DNA of 64,000 nucleotides from Sulfomarinibacter sp963741385 (GCA_963741385.1 CAVUHO010000003.1:310001-374000); one strand, 5' to 3'. Counted from the stretch's first letter, positions 32,068 through 41,708 are shown. Made by a program: numbers and translations. Notes: generated by a model from the sequence alone, not told the origin.

Positions 32068-33795
32068 CTAACCTGCAGCGCGCAGCTCCGCGAGCAAACC
32101 CTGCACCGCCGGCACGAGATCGGCGATCGGCGTCATACGCTTTTCACCGTCCCTACGCAGGCTGACTTCGGCCTCTCCGTTGTCGAGCCCGCGTTGGCCG
32201 AGGACCACGCGCACCGGAAACCCGATCAGGTCCATGTCGTTGAACTTGACGCCGGGGCGTTCCGGCCGGTCGTCGAACAGGACGTCGACGCCGGCTTTTC
32301 GCAGGTCGTCGTAGATCGCCGACGCGGCCTCGACCACCGCTTCCTTGTCCGAGTTGAGCACGACCAGGATGACTTCGAAGGGCGCCAGGGGCAGCGGCCA
32401 GATGATGCCTTTGTCATCGTGGTTCTGCTCCACCGCTGCGGCCACGGTCCGGCTGACGCCGAGACCGTAACAACCCATGATCATCGGATGTTCGTTGGCG
32501 TCGGCATCCTGGAACCTGCAGTTCATGGACGTGGAGTATTTGGTCCCGAGTTTGAAGATGTGGCCGACCTCGATGCCGCGCTTCTCGATCATGGGTTCGT
32601 CGCACGCCGGGCACGGGTCTCCGGCGGCCGCGAGGCGGACGTCCGCCACGAACGAGGGCTTGAAGTCGCGGTCGGGAACGACCCCGACCAGGTGTTTGTC
32701 GGCCGTGTTGGCGCCGGTCGCCGCCATTGCCAGACCCATGACGGTGGGGTCGGCGAGGATCCGGACGCCGGTCAGGCCCACAGGGCCCGAAAAGCCCTGG
32801 GGCCCGCCGGTGATCTCCTCGATCTTCTCCTCGGAAGCGAGTTGCAGGTGGGTGCACCCGAGCGCGTTTTTGAGTTTGACCTCGTTGACCTCGAGATCGC
32901 CGCGGATCAGGACCGCCGCGAACTCTTGATCGGTCTCGAAGATCAGGGTCTTGATCAGGTGGGCGGGGGCGACGCCGAGGAATTCGGCGACTTCGTCGAC
33001 GCTGCGCATCGAGGGGGTGTGGACAGTTTCAGGCTTTTCAGAGGCCGCCAGAGGCCACGGCGGGGCCTCGGCAACCGGTCCGGCGCCGGCTTTTTCGACG
33101 TTGGCGCCGTAGGAGCACGCGGGGCACGACAGGATGGCGTCTTCGCCGGTGTCGGCGAGCACCATGAACTCGTGCGACTCGGAGCCGCCGATGTTGCCGG
33201 TGTCGGCCTCGACCTGGGTGTAGCCGAGCCCGCACCGTTCGAAGATGCGGCAGTAGGCGGCCTCCATGGCCCGGTAGGCCAGGTCGAGGTCTTCGGCGTC
33301 GGCGTGGAAGGAATAGGCGTCCTTCATGATGAACTCGCGCCCGCGCATGAGCCCGAAACGCGGTCGGATCTCGTCCCGGAACTTGGTCTGGATCTGAAAG
33401 AGGTTCACCGGCAGCTGCCGGTAGGAGGTGATGGTGCGGCGCACGATGTCGGTGATGACCTCTTCGTGGGTGGGGCCGAAACAGAACTCGCGATCGTGGC
33501 GGTCGGTGATCCGCAGCAGCTCGGGCCCATATTTGAACCACCGTCCGGACTCTTGCCAGAGTTCTGCCGGCTGGACTGCGGGAAGGACCAGTTCAGCGGA
33601 CCCGGCGCGCTCCATCTCCTCGCGAATGATGACCTCGAGCTTGACCAGCGATCGCCAGCCGAGAGGCAGGTAGTTGTAGATCCCGGCGGCGAGTTTGTTG
33701 ATGAGCCCCGCACGGGTCATCAAGCGGTGCGAGACGACCTCGGCGTCCGAGGGGTCCTGGCGAAGGGTGTAAATAAAGGTCTGGCTCCAGCGCAT
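32068..33795 (-). CDS. proS: Prolyl-tRNA synthetase, bacterial type with editing domain
   Basis: A 575-residue class II synthetase. Motif 1 region (GWRSLVKLEVIIREEMERAG), motif 2 (LFQIQTKFRDEIRPRFGLMR) and motif 3 (GCYGLGVSRTVAAAVEQNHD) are present. The INS editing domain that removes mischarged alanine lies between motifs 2 and 3 (about residues 235-400, with HLIKTLIFETDQEFAAVLI). A C-terminal anticodon-binding domain follows. GGAG lies seven bases before the start, overlapping the end of the upstream TPR gene, so the two are co-transcribed. Confidence 0.96.
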   Translation of the reverse strand: MRWSQTFIYTLRQDPSDAEVVSHRLMTRAGLINKLAAGIYNYLPLGWRSLVKLEVIIREEMERAGSAELVLPAVQPAELWQESGRWFKYGPELLRITDRHDREFCFGPTHEEVITDIVRRTITSYRQLPVNLFQIQTKFRDEIRPRFGLMRGREFIMKDAYSFHADAEDLDLAYRAMEAAYCRIFERCGLGYTQVEADTGNIGGSESHEFMVLADTGEDAILSCPACSYGANVEKAGAGPVAEAPPWPLAASEKPETVHTPSMRSVDEVAEFLGVAPAHLIKTLIFETDQEFAAVLIRGDLEVNEVKLKNALGCTHLQLASEEKIEEITGGPQGFSGPVGLTGVRILADPTVMGLAMAATGANTADKHLVGVVPDRDFKPSFVADVRLAAAGDPCPACDEPMIEKRGIEVGHIFKLGTKYSTSMNCRFQDADANEHPMIMGCYGLGVSRTVAAAVEQNHDDKGIIWPLPLAPFEVILVVLNSDKEAVVEAASAIYDDLRKAGVDVLFDDRPERPGVKFNDMDLIGFPVRVVLGQRGLDNGEAEVSLRRDGEKRMTPIADLVPAVQGLLAELRAAG

Positions 33796-33798
33796 GGT

Positions 33799-35676
33799 CT
33801 ACTCCGTCTGGCGGCGCGCGGCTGTGCGCGCCGCCCGGTGATTGCGGGTGAGGTGGGCTGAGAGCCCCCCCAGCCTCCGGACGTGTCCGAGCAGTTCGTG
33901 GTCGATTCCGGGATCGGCGACCTCGCGGCCGCTCCGGCGGGTGGCGTCGGCCCGGGGGGCGTGGCCGGGATCGTGGCTGGCGGGGGCGAGCTGCCGAAGC
34001 CGGGGCTGTTCGTTCCCGGACTGGGCGGCCTGTTCGAGGTACTGCATGGCCTCCCGATACCTGCCGAGCTTCAGCGTGATCGACCCAAGTGCCGCGAGCG
34101 GATATTGGCGCAGCTCTTTCGGTGCGGTCTCGAGGGCTTCGCGCGCCAGGTTCCGGGCCGTCTCGAGCTCCCCTCCGAGCTCCGTTTCGATCAGGGCGAG
34201 TTCGTAGGCCGCGAGCCCGTGGACCAGCTCGCCGTTACGTTCGTCTTCGTAGATCCTCCGGGCGAAGCCTCTGGCAGTGAGGGGTTTGCCGGTCTGACGC
34301 AGGGATTCCAGGAGCGCCACGACCGCTGCCGCGGTGGAGGGGGAGTTCTCGCTTCTGCGGTCGCGAAGCAGCGTGTGTGCATAACCAACGGCGTCCCTCG
34401 TGCGGCCGGTGGCGGAGGCGAGCAGGGCTGCCGTCGCGAGCAGCAACGGCGCCCCGGGTTCGAGGTCGAGCGCCTCGCCGAAGAGATCGAGAGCGCCGCC
34501 AGGGTCGCCGCCGTCGAGTGCAGCTTCCGCCCTTGCAACCAGAAGGGAGGTTTGCGGCGAGAGGGTGTCCGGCGGCGATCCCGAAAGGAGCCGTACCGTC
34601 TCCTGGTATTGGAGGCGTTGCGGGTCTAGCCGCAGGGTTCGTTGAAACGCCGACAGGGATTTCTTGGTCCAGCCGCGTTGTAAATAGGCGATACCGAGGT
34701 GGTAGAGGGCATCCTCGAAATCGGGAGCGAGCCCGACCGCCCGTTCCAGGGCATCGATCGCGCGGCCGCCGCGGCCGAGCTCGAGCCGGCAGATCCCGAG
34801 CAGGTACCAGCTCTGGGCCGTCTCGTCGATGGCGAGGCTCCTTTCGAGATGGGCGACGGCTTCGCGGTGCTGCCCGCGCAAGACCTTGAGCGCACCGAGC
34901 GTGAAGTGGGGCAGAAAAGTGTCCGGCGCCATGTCGCGAGCTTTCTGCAGGGCGTCTTCCGCCTCGGACCACAGCCCGAGGTCCGACGCGACCGCCCCGA
35001 GGTGCACCAGGGCTTCGAACTGTGGGCCGCGCAGCTCGAGGACCCTTCGAAAGGCGATCCTGGCGGTGTCCAGTTCCCCGGACTCGAAGGCGGCTTCCCC
35101 GATAAAGGACCACAGCTCGTCGTTGCCGGGCGCCATCCGGGCAAGCTCGGTCAGCAGGTCGCGGACCGTACCGGTGTCCGCTCCGAGCAGGGCGAGTTCG
35201 AGGGCCCGCAGCTTGTTCTTGAATTCCTCGCTGGCAAGCCCAGCGTGGTTTGCCTGCGACACGATGCGGGCGCTGTAGGTGCGGAAGCGGCGCGAAAGGT
35301 CGCGCGACAGCAGTTCCTGATCGGCGGTGCGCTCCCAACCGTCAACAACCTCGGCGCGGGTGATAAAGCCCTGGGTCTCGAGGAGGCCGCCAAGGGACTG
35401 GACCCCGGCGTGGGCGACGGTCAGGTTGCGTTCGAGCTGTGCCACGTGTTGGGCGGTGGCCGCGACCGCCTCCGACAATCGTCGCACGCCGTCCTCGAGG
35501 CCGGTCAGCCGTTCGAGAATATTCTCCTCGAGTTCCTCCTGCGCCTGGACAAAAAGCTCGTCGGCGGGCTCGACGTCGCGGTCGGTGACGCCGGACACCA
35601 CCATCAGTCGGTTGCCGCACTGAAAGCACACCTCCCGGTCGTAGCGGTTGACGGTGCCGCAGGTCTGGCACAGCAC
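33799..35676 (-). CDS. Zinc-ribbon TPR protein
   Basis: 625 residues. The N-terminus is a four-Cys zinc ribbon (CQTCGTVNRYDREVCFQCG), followed by a coiled-coil-like stretch (about 40-110) and then at least nine tetratricopeptide repeats between about 165 and 570 (e.g. FEALVHLGAVASDLGLWSEA, FEDALYHLGIAYLQRGWTKK). The last 60 residues are Arg/His-rich and repeat-free. No signal peptide or membrane segment, so it should be cytoplasmic. The GTG start is five bases after the hbd stop. TPR arrays bind partner proteins; the partner is unknown. Confidence 0.75.
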   Translation of the reverse strand: MLCQTCGTVNRYDREVCFQCGNRLMVVSGVTDRDVEPADELFVQAQEELEENILERLTGLEDGVRRLSEAVAATAQHVAQLERNLTVAHAGVQSLGGLLETQGFITRAEVVDGWERTADQELLSRDLSRRFRTYSARIVSQANHAGLASEEFKNKLRALELALLGADTGTVRDLLTELARMAPGNDELWSFIGEAAFESGELDTARIAFRRVLELRGPQFEALVHLGAVASDLGLWSEAEDALQKARDMAPDTFLPHFTLGALKVLRGQHREAVAHLERSLAIDETAQSWYLLGICRLELGRGGRAIDALERAVGLAPDFEDALYHLGIAYLQRGWTKKSLSAFQRTLRLDPQRLQYQETVRLLSGSPPDTLSPQTSLLVARAEAALDGGDPGGALDLFGEALDLEPGAPLLLATAALLASATGRTRDAVGYAHTLLRDRRSENSPSTAAAVVALLESLRQTGKPLTARGFARRIYEDERNGELVHGLAAYELALIETELGGELETARNLAREALETAPKELRQYPLAALGSITLKLGRYREAMQYLEQAAQSGNEQPRLRQLAPASHDPGHAPRADATRRSGREVADPGIDHELLGHVRRLGGLSAHLTRNHRAARTAARRQTE

Positions 35677-35680
35677 AGCC

Positions 35681-36538
35681 TCAGCCCTCCCGGTAGTCGA
35701 AGAACCCGCGGCCCGACTTCCGACCCAGCTGGCCGGCGTCGACCATGCGGACCAGCAGCGGGCAGGGGCGGTATTTCGGGTCGCCGAGCTCCGCGTGCAG
35801 AATCCTCATGACGCTCAGACAGTTGTCGAGGCCGATCAGATCCGCGAGGTGGAGCGGCCCCATGGGGTGATTCATGCCGAGGGTCATGATCTGGTCCACC
35901 GCATCGGCGGAGGCGACGCCCTCGGCGACTGCAAACACCGCCTCGTTGATCATCGGCATCAGCAACCTGTTGGACACGAACCCGGGGTGGTCGTTGCACT
36001 CGACGGGCGTCTTGTCCATGGATTCGGCGGTCGCAAAGACGGTGGCAACCGTTGCCGCCGAGGTCTCGAGCCCGCGGACCACTTCGACCAATCGCATGAG
36101 GGGTGGCGGGTTCATGAAGTGCATGCCGATGACGCGGTCGGGTCTGCCGGTGACGGCGGCCAACTTCGTGATGGATATCGACGAGGTGTTGGACGCGAGA
36201 ACGGTCGGGGGGGCGCACAGGACATCGAGTTGGCGGAAGATCTCGGCCTTGATGGGATAGGACTCTTCGGCGGACTCGATGACCAGATCGGCTCGTCGGT
36301 GCTCGGCAAGATGGGTGCTGGCAGTGATGCGATTCAGGGCTTCGGCCTTCTGGGATGCCGTCACGGTGCCTTTTTTGATCTGCCGGTCGAGGTTGTAGTC
36401 GATGGTCTCCAGAGCGCGTTTGAGGACTGCGGATTCAATGTCCGTCAAGACCACATCGAATTCGGCCGCGGCAGCGACATGGGCGATGCCGGCACCCATC
36501 TGGCCCGCGCCGACAACCCCAACGGTCCGTATCTTCAT
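35681..36538 (-). CDS. hbd: 3-hydroxybutyryl-CoA dehydrogenase
   Basis: A 285-residue NAD-dependent enzyme oxidising (S)-3-hydroxyacyl-CoA to 3-ketoacyl-CoA. The Rossmann motif GVVGAGQMGAGIA is at the N-terminus, then SNTSSISITKLA, the catalytic His in GMHFMNPPPLMRLVEVVRG, and NDHPGFVSNRLLMPMINEAV. The length is that of the stand-alone short-chain type rather than the FadB fusion. GGGAG is six bases before the ATG. Together with the acyl-CoA dehydrogenase it supports short-chain acyl-CoA metabolism. Confidence 0.95.
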   Translation of the reverse strand: MKIRTVGVVGAGQMGAGIAHVAAAAEFDVVLTDIESAVLKRALETIDYNLDRQIKKGTVTASQKAEALNRITASTHLAEHRRADLVIESAEESYPIKAEIFRQLDVLCAPPTVLASNTSSISITKLAAVTGRPDRVIGMHFMNPPPLMRLVEVVRGLETSAATVATVFATAESMDKTPVECNDHPGFVSNRLLMPMINEAVFAVAEGVASADAVDQIMTLGMNHPMGPLHLADLIGLDNCLSVMRILHAELGDPKYRPCPLLVRMVDAGQLGRKSGRGFFDYREG

Positions 36539-36647
36539 GGTGTCTCCCTGAGAGTGGCGGAGGGTAGCTGGATGCAGGCTCGATTCGAGAGATGGGCTTG
36601 ACTGCCGCAACCCTTCGTTTCGGCCCGGGAAACCGATCGGAATCGAG

Positions 36648-36974
36648 CTACAGGAGGCTGTCCAGCTTCGATGCGAGACTCGCTTTGTCCGTCGCGCCGA
36701 CGATGCGATCCGCTATTTGACCGTTCTTGACCAGGAGTAGGGTCGGGATGGCCTGGATGCCGTACTTCACCGCGGTATCCCGGTTCGAGTCGACGTCGAG
36801 CTTGCCGACGACGATACGGTCCTTGTACTCATCGGCCAGCTCTTCGACGATGGGACCGATCGTGCGGCAGGGCCCACACCAGACCGCCCAGAAATCGACC
36901 AGAGCCGGTTTGTCCGCGTTGAGAATTGTGCCTTCGAAGTTCGCGTCGGTGATTTCTACTGCCTTACCAGCCAT
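36648..36974 (-). CDS. trxA: Thioredoxin
   Basis: A 108-residue thioredoxin with the redox motif in FWAVWCGPCRTIGP and the cis-proline strand IQAIPTLLLVKNG. General dithiol reductant, the likely partner of Tpx and the Met-sulfoxide reductase in this window. The ATG at 36974 has GGAGG nine bases upstream; an upstream extension to 37037 is not family-like. Confidence 0.96.
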   Translation of the reverse strand: MAGKAVEITDANFEGTILNADKPALVDFWAVWCGPCRTIGPIVEELADEYKDRIVVGKLDVDSNRDTAVKYGIQAIPTLLLVKNGQIADRIVGATDKASLASKLDSLL

Positions 36975-37077
36975 CTGGTGGTGCCTCCATGCTGAAGCTC
37001 TGCCCGTCATCTGACGGACGGCCCAATAGTACACCATTGAACGGTCGTCCTACCGGGTTGCGAATTTGAACTGTGGA

Positions 37078-38430
37078 TCAGGATTTTGCGGCGTCATCAA
37101 GGACAACTCGCGCAACGCGTTGTCCGTAGTCGACGGCGTAGTTCTGGCCTCGGTCTTCGGGGTAGATCTGGGCCATCGAACAGAGGTAGAGACCGGGCAT
37201 CGATGTCCGGAAGGCAGGGATTTTCGCACGGTAGCCGGTGGTGACCACGGGTTGCGCGGAGTCAGCGCGAAAGTGGTGGCTGTCGAGGATCCACGATTCG
37301 TCGAACGACGGGTTGACCTTTTTCAGCGCCGGGGTGTACGCCGCGATGACGTCCCGTTTTGACGCCCGGTAGAGCGGGTGGTCGGCATAGAGATAGTTGG
37401 AGATGTACAGGATGATCCTCCCCCCGTAGCGTTCGGCGGGGATGTAGTTGGTGTGCTCGATGAGACCGCCGAACGGCATGGCGGGATCCGCGATATTGAG
37501 CCAGTAGTATGGCGTCAGAGACCGTTCCAGTTCGAGGAGCGTGCAGATGGCACCGGTGGCCTTGAGGCCTTCGAGCGCCGTTCGTTCCTCCCTCTCGAGG
37601 AGGTGGCCGGCGATCTCGAGGTGATCGGTGACGGCGGCGGCGACGAGGACCCGCTGCGCCTCGCAGGAGCGGCCTCGGGTTTGCACCACGAAGCCGGGGC
37701 CGGTCGATTCGATCCGCTGGACGGCCTCGGAGAGGTGAAGTTCGACGCCGTGCTGCTCGAGCCGCTCTTCGAGGGCCGCGACCAGACGCGCAAACGACCC
37801 GCGCATATAGCCGAGGCGCTCGCCGAGCCCCGAGGACGACCGTGACCGGCCGCGGAGGCTGAGTTTCTTCCACAGCCACACCATGGCGACGTTCTCTGCG
37901 TCGTCGGCGAACTTCTGATAGAGAAGGGGTCCCCAGATCGTGCGCCAGACCCGTTCGCCCTGATAGCGGCGGATCCACTCCGATGCGGTGACGTTTTCGA
38001 ACCGGGAAGGGTCCGAAATCCGTTGCAGGAGCAGGGTGGAAACGGCAAACCGCAGCTTGTCGATGGTCCCCAACGGGCGAAACCGGAGCAACGATTGCGG
38101 CGTGCCGAATTCCCACAACCGGCCGTCGGCCCAGATCCCCATGCGCGACGGCAGCCACTCGATGTCATCGGCGAGCCCAAGCTCCCCGGCAAGCGCGACG
38201 TACGCCGTGTCCGTTGTGAAGAGATGATGGTAAAAGGCCTCGATGGCCTCGCCGCCGATTTCGAGGACCCGCGCGAGTCCTCCCGGACGGGGGTAGCGCT
38301 CGAAGACGCGGACATTGAGGCCGGCCTCCGAGAGTCTCAGAGCGGCCGTGAGTCCAGCCAGACCTGCTCCCACCACCGCAACATCAACGCGAGTCGCGTC
38401 AGAGTCAGGCGAGACTGTGTGGCCGTTCAT
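37078..38430 (-). CDS. FAD-dependent amine-oxidase-family oxidoreductase
   Basis: 450 residues with the FAD dinucleotide fold VVGAGLAGLTAALRLSEAG, the GG-doublet region YPRPGGLARVLEIGG and a C-terminal FAD-contact strand (MPGLYLCSMAQIYPEDRGQN, then YAVDYGQRVA). It is of the HemY/phytoene-desaturase-like group (COG1232) often found in surface-polysaccharide loci and related in fold to UDP-galactopyranose mutase. The substrate cannot be told. No glycan genes are adjacent. Confidence 0.78.
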   Translation of the reverse strand: MNGHTVSPDSDATRVDVAVVGAGLAGLTAALRLSEAGLNVRVFERYPRPGGLARVLEIGGEAIEAFYHHLFTTDTAYVALAGELGLADDIEWLPSRMGIWADGRLWEFGTPQSLLRFRPLGTIDKLRFAVSTLLLQRISDPSRFENVTASEWIRRYQGERVWRTIWGPLLYQKFADDAENVAMVWLWKKLSLRGRSRSSSGLGERLGYMRGSFARLVAALEERLEQHGVELHLSEAVQRIESTGPGFVVQTRGRSCEAQRVLVAAAVTDHLEIAGHLLEREERTALEGLKATGAICTLLELERSLTPYYWLNIADPAMPFGGLIEHTNYIPAERYGGRIILYISNYLYADHPLYRASKRDVIAAYTPALKKVNPSFDESWILDSHHFRADSAQPVVTTGYRAKIPAFRTSMPGLYLCSMAQIYPEDRGQNYAVDYGQRVARVVLDDAAKS

Positions 38431-38433
38431 TCA

Positions 38434-38463
38434 GAATTGAGAATTCAAAATTCAAAATTTTCT
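38434..38463. repeat. Micro-tandem repeat, 7-base period
   Basis: GAATTGA, GAATTCA, AAATTCA, AAATTTT units between the oxidoreductase start and the next gene's stop. Confidence 0.75.
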
Positions 38464-39229
38464 AAAAGATCACATGTTTGATGTAGAAGGTCTGGGTCGG
38501 CGTCTGCCCGGTCGCCAGCTCCCGCGCGAGGTCAGGTGTCAACCTGAAGGTGCCTGCGGGTTTGCCGGACGTCTGCACCATCTGCAACTCGACGGCCTCG
38601 GGGGCCAGCTGCTCGTGGATCTGGACGATCAACGCGTAGGCTTCGGCCACCACCTCGAGCGCCTTGAACACCTCCCGCTCCGAGTCGGTCACGGTCTGCA
38701 CAAAAAAGTACTCGGGTTGAGTTCCCTGGCTGGTGCGATAGAGGAGCAGTTCCTTTTCGTCAAAGATCCTGGAGAATGCCTGGTCGATTCGCTCGTCGTG
38801 GTATTGCGTGTTCTGAAGCTGGATGCCCGGCGTCGGGACTGGCGTTGGTTCGACCGTGGAGCCCAGCGTCGGCGAACCGGCGACCCGCTCGCCTGCAGAC
38901 AGATCGGTGTACTGCGCGAGGCTCCTGCGCGGTGTCGGCGTCGGCGCCACCCCGCCCTTGTCGGTCAGTTCATCGATGATCAGTGCGTCGCCGAGGCCGA
39001 GTTGGTTGTATCGCTCGGTTTCGACCAGATTGACCAACTCCAACGGGTAGGAAGCGACGGTTCCGGTTGACAGCGTGATGATTGCGTTGGGCCCATCGAT
39101 GACCATCGGTTCCTTGCACCGCAGCTTGAAACCGCTCTTCAGTATGACGACGTATCCCTCGGCGCCGGCCAGGGCCACCATCAGCACCAGACACGCGGCG
39201 ACGAGACCTGTGATGCGAAAGCGAGACAT
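38462..39229 (-). CDS. Secreted protein of unknown function
   Basis: 255 residues: signal peptide (FRITGLVAACLVLMVALAGA), a beta-rich segment with IVLKSG-like YVVILKSGFKLRCKEP, a Pro/Thr linker (APTPTPRRS, then VEPTPVPTPG) and an alpha-helical C-terminal domain. The N-terminal pattern resembles a short domain that I recall from secreted acidobacterial proteins, but no function is known to me. GGAGG lies seven bases before the ATG and a perfect TATAAT -10 is at 39264-39269 on the minus strand, so the gene has its own promoter. Confidence 0.7.
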   Translation of the reverse strand: MSRFRITGLVAACLVLMVALAGAEGYVVILKSGFKLRCKEPMVIDGPNAIITLSTGTVASYPLELVNLVETERYNQLGLGDALIIDELTDKGGVAPTPTPRRSLAQYTDLSAGERVAGSPTLGSTVEPTPVPTPGIQLQNTQYHDERIDQAFSRIFDEKELLLYRTSQGTQPEYFFVQTVTDSEREVFKALEVVAEAYALIVQIHEQLAPEAVELQMVQTSGKPAGTFRLTPDLARELATGQTPTQTFYIKHVIF

Positions 39230-39263
39230 GGTTCTGTCCTCCAGTCGACGACCCTCTCCACCT

Positions 39264-39269
39264 ATTATA
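39264..39269 (-). promoter_or_regulatory. Consensus -10 box
   Basis: TATAAT on the minus strand 35 bases before the secreted-protein start codon. No convincing -35. Confidence 0.55.
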
Positions 39270-39299
39270 ACGGCCGAACCCGGCGCGGCCCTGAAGCGG

Positions 39300-40211
39300 T
39301 TACGTGCGCCCTCCTCCGGTCGCCGGCGTGGCCCTGGAAACGAGACCGAGAAGTTCGCTTCGTGAGTTGGTTCCGGTCTTTCGGTAGAGGTTTTTGAGGT
39401 GGTCGCGAACCGTGTGCGGGCTGATACCCAATCGCTCCGCCATGACGACGGTCGTGAGGCCTTCAGCCAGAAGTCTCACCACCTCCTGTTCGCGGGGGCT
39501 CAGATTGTGGGTCGAAAAGAAGGCGTCGACGCGTGCCGCGGGCTCTGAACCCTGGCGTTGCAGGAGCACCAGTACCGCGTCTGAAAGGGATTCCAGGTCG
39601 GGCAGGCGGACGACCTCGCAGATGAGAACCCTTCCGTCCCTGGTCTGCAGCGTGCCCTGCCACACCGGCGCGCCCGGACTCGATGAGGCGGCCCGCTTGA
39701 CGAGAGAACACACGATGGCAAACAGCGGCTGACACTCTCCGCCGTTGGATTCGACCATCAGCTCGTCCTCGGTTTGCAGCGACAGGAGGTGGTCCGCCGG
39801 CGGGTTGGCGTACAGGATGTCACAGCGACCGTCGAACAACAGGACCGAGCTCGTCGTGGAGTCGAGCGCGGCGCGAAGAACGGCGGTCTGGGTGCGAAGC
39901 CTGTGGTGATCGAGGGTGATCGCGAGGGCATCGGAAAGCGCCCGGAGGACCTCGCCGGGGGGATCGGAGCTCCCACCGGAACGGACGGTTGCGGAGTAGC
40001 CATCGCCGGCGTCGAGGTTGCGGGCGGGTCCATGCCCACCGGCCGTACCGCGCACATAGGTCTGATGGTGCCCGCCGTCTGCGGTCGCGAGGACCAGCTC
40101 TGCCCAGTTCGACGACGTCACGGCCGCGTAGAGCTCGAGAACGGCTGCAATCCCCGGGTCATCGATCGGTGGACAGCCGGGATTCAGGAGCAACGGCTGC
40201 TTGGCGCCCAT
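39300..40211 (-). CDS. LuxR-type transcription regulator with PAS-like sensor region
   Basis: 303 residues. The C-terminal 60 are a GerE/LuxR helix-turn-helix (LSPREQEVVRLLAEGLTTVV, then ISPHTVRDHLKNLYRKTG). In front is a PAS-like module (AALDSTTSSVLLFDGRCDIL, then YANPPADHLLSL) and an N-terminal segment of about 100 residues without recognisable motifs. There is no receiver Asp pocket, so it senses a ligand or redox signal directly rather than through phosphorylation, which is inference. Divergent from ffh. A TACAAT -10 ends ten bases before the ATG, leaving at most a very short leader. Confidence 0.82.
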   Translation of the reverse strand: MGAKQPLLLNPGCPPIDDPGIAAVLELYAAVTSSNWAELVLATADGGHHQTYVRGTAGGHGPARNLDAGDGYSATVRSGGSSDPPGEVLRALSDALAITLDHHRLRTQTAVLRAALDSTTSSVLLFDGRCDILYANPPADHLLSLQTEDELMVESNGGECQPLFAIVCSLVKRAASSSPGAPVWQGTLQTRDGRVLICEVVRLPDLESLSDAVLVLLQRQGSEPAARVDAFFSTHNLSPREQEVVRLLAEGLTTVVMAERLGISPHTVRDHLKNLYRKTGTNSRSELLGLVSRATPATGGGRT

Positions 40212-40297
40212 CTCACCGAGTATTGTACCTGACCCGCTTATCTCACCAAATCAAGTGGGCTCCGGTCGGCAGCGCCAAAGCGTTCAGGACACGAAGC

Positions 40298-40326
40298 TTG
40301 ACCAGACCCGGCCTGTCCCTTAGACT
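40298..40326 (+). promoter_or_regulatory. Promoter of the ffh-trmD operon
   Basis: TTGACC (40298-40303) and TAGACT (40321-40326) are 17 bases apart. The -10 ends nine bases before the ffh ATG, so the leader would be about three bases long and contain no ribosome site. Confidence 0.75.
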
Positions 40327-40335
40327 GCCGCCCTT

Positions 40336-41670
40336 ATGTTGGAAGGGCTCCAAGATCGCCTCGCTCGTGTCACGAAGACCCTCCGTGGTGAGGGCCACCT
40401 GACCGAGTACCACATCGATACCGCGCTGCGCGAGATCCGCCTTGCGCTGCTCGAGGCGGATGTCAGTGTGGAGGTGGTGTCGGGGTTTATCGACCGGGTT
40501 CGGGAGCGGGCGGTCGGCAAAGAGGTCCTGAGCTCCGTCACGCCGGCGCAGATGGTGACCAAGATCGTCTACGAAGAGCTGGTCACTTTACTTGGCGGGA
40601 AGACCACCGATCTCGATTTCAAGGGCCGTCCGGCCGTGATCATGCTGGTCGGGCTGCAGGGTTCGGGGAAGACCACCACGGCCGCCAAGATCGCGCGCTG
40701 GATCAAGGACAAGAAGGGCCTCTTTCCGCTGATGGTGCCGGCTGACACAACCCGGCCGGCTGCGCGGGAACAGTTGATGGTTCTCGGAAAACAGGCCTCG
40801 ATCCCGACGATTGACACCCGGGACATGGATGACCCGGAGGCCATTGCAAAGCGGGCGCTTCGCGAAGCGTCGATCAAGGGCTACCAGGTGTTGATCTTCG
40901 ACACGGCGGGGCGCCTCCACATCGACGACGGGCTGATGGACCAGATCGCACGGCTGAAAGCCATCCTCAAGCCGAAACACATCTTGTTCGTGGCCGACGC
41001 CATGACCGGGCAGGATGCGGTGCGCTCCGCGCGGGCCTTCAACGAACGGTTGGAAATAACCGGTGTGGTGCTGACCAAGCTCGATGGTGACGCCCGCGGC
41101 GGCGCCGCGTTGTCGGTGCGGGAGGTGGTGGGGCGACCGATCGTCCTCGCAGGCGTCGGCGAACGGATCGAAGACCTCGAACAGTTCCACCCGGATCGCA
41201 TGGCGGGGCGCATCCTGGGGATGGGCGACGTGCTCACTCTCGTGGAAAAGGCGCAGGACGCCGTCGACGAAAAAAAGGCGGCTCGCCTCGAGGCCAAACT
41301 CAAGAAGAACAAGTTCGATCTCGAGGACCTTCGCGACCAGCTGAAGAGCCTCAAAAAGATGGGACCGCTGCAGTCGGTCATGGAAATGGTCCCCGGGATG
41401 GGGAAGGTATTGCCGCCCGGCGGCGTTGGTGAGAGCCAGGAGCGTCAGCTCAAACGGATGGAGGCGTGTATTGACTCAATGACGCCGAAGGAGCGGCGAC
41501 ACCCGCAACTTCTCAATGGATCGCGCAAGAAACGAGTCGCGAAAGGCTCGGGAACGAGCGTTGAAGAGATCAACCGCCTCTTGCGCCAATACGGACAGAT
41601 GCGTAAGCTCATGAAGCGTCTGGGGAAAGCCGACCCCCGGGCGCTCAAACGACAGTTGGGTATCGGCTGA
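40336..41670 (+). CDS. ffh: Signal recognition particle protein Ffh
   Basis: A 444-residue SRP GTPase that targets nascent membrane proteins. N domain, then G domain with GLQGSGKTTTAAKI, DTAGRLHIDD and TKLDGDARGGAALS, then the methionine-rich M domain that binds 4.5S RNA (MEMVPGMGK, MEACIDSMTPKERRHPQLLN, GSRKKRVAKGSGTSVEEINR). Starts its operon from what looks like a nearly leaderless promoter. Confidence 0.97.
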   Translation: MLEGLQDRLARVTKTLRGEGHLTEYHIDTALREIRLALLEADVSVEVVSGFIDRVRERAVGKEVLSSVTPAQMVTKIVYEELVTLLGGKTTDLDFKGRPAVIMLVGLQGSGKTTTAAKIARWIKDKKGLFPLMVPADTTRPAAREQLMVLGKQASIPTIDTRDMDDPEAIAKRALREASIKGYQVLIFDTAGRLHIDDGLMDQIARLKAILKPKHILFVADAMTGQDAVRSARAFNERLEITGVVLTKLDGDARGGAALSVREVVGRPIVLAGVGERIEDLEQFHPDRMAGRILGMGDVLTLVEKAQDAVDEKKAARLEAKLKKNKFDLEDLRDQLKSLKKMGPLQSVMEMVPGMGKVLPPGGVGESQERQLKRMEACIDSMTPKERRHPQLLNGSRKKRVAKGSGTSVEEINRLLRQYGQMRKLMKRLGKADPRALKRQLGIG

Positions 41671-41708
41671 TTGAGCGGCCAGAACGCCGCACCTGGAGGA
41701 AAGAAAAA

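Noticed and set aside
37078..40211. Polysaccharide or secondary-metabolite cluster
   Set aside because: Only one FAD oxidoreductase, with no glycosyltransferase, synthase or transporter genes beside it.
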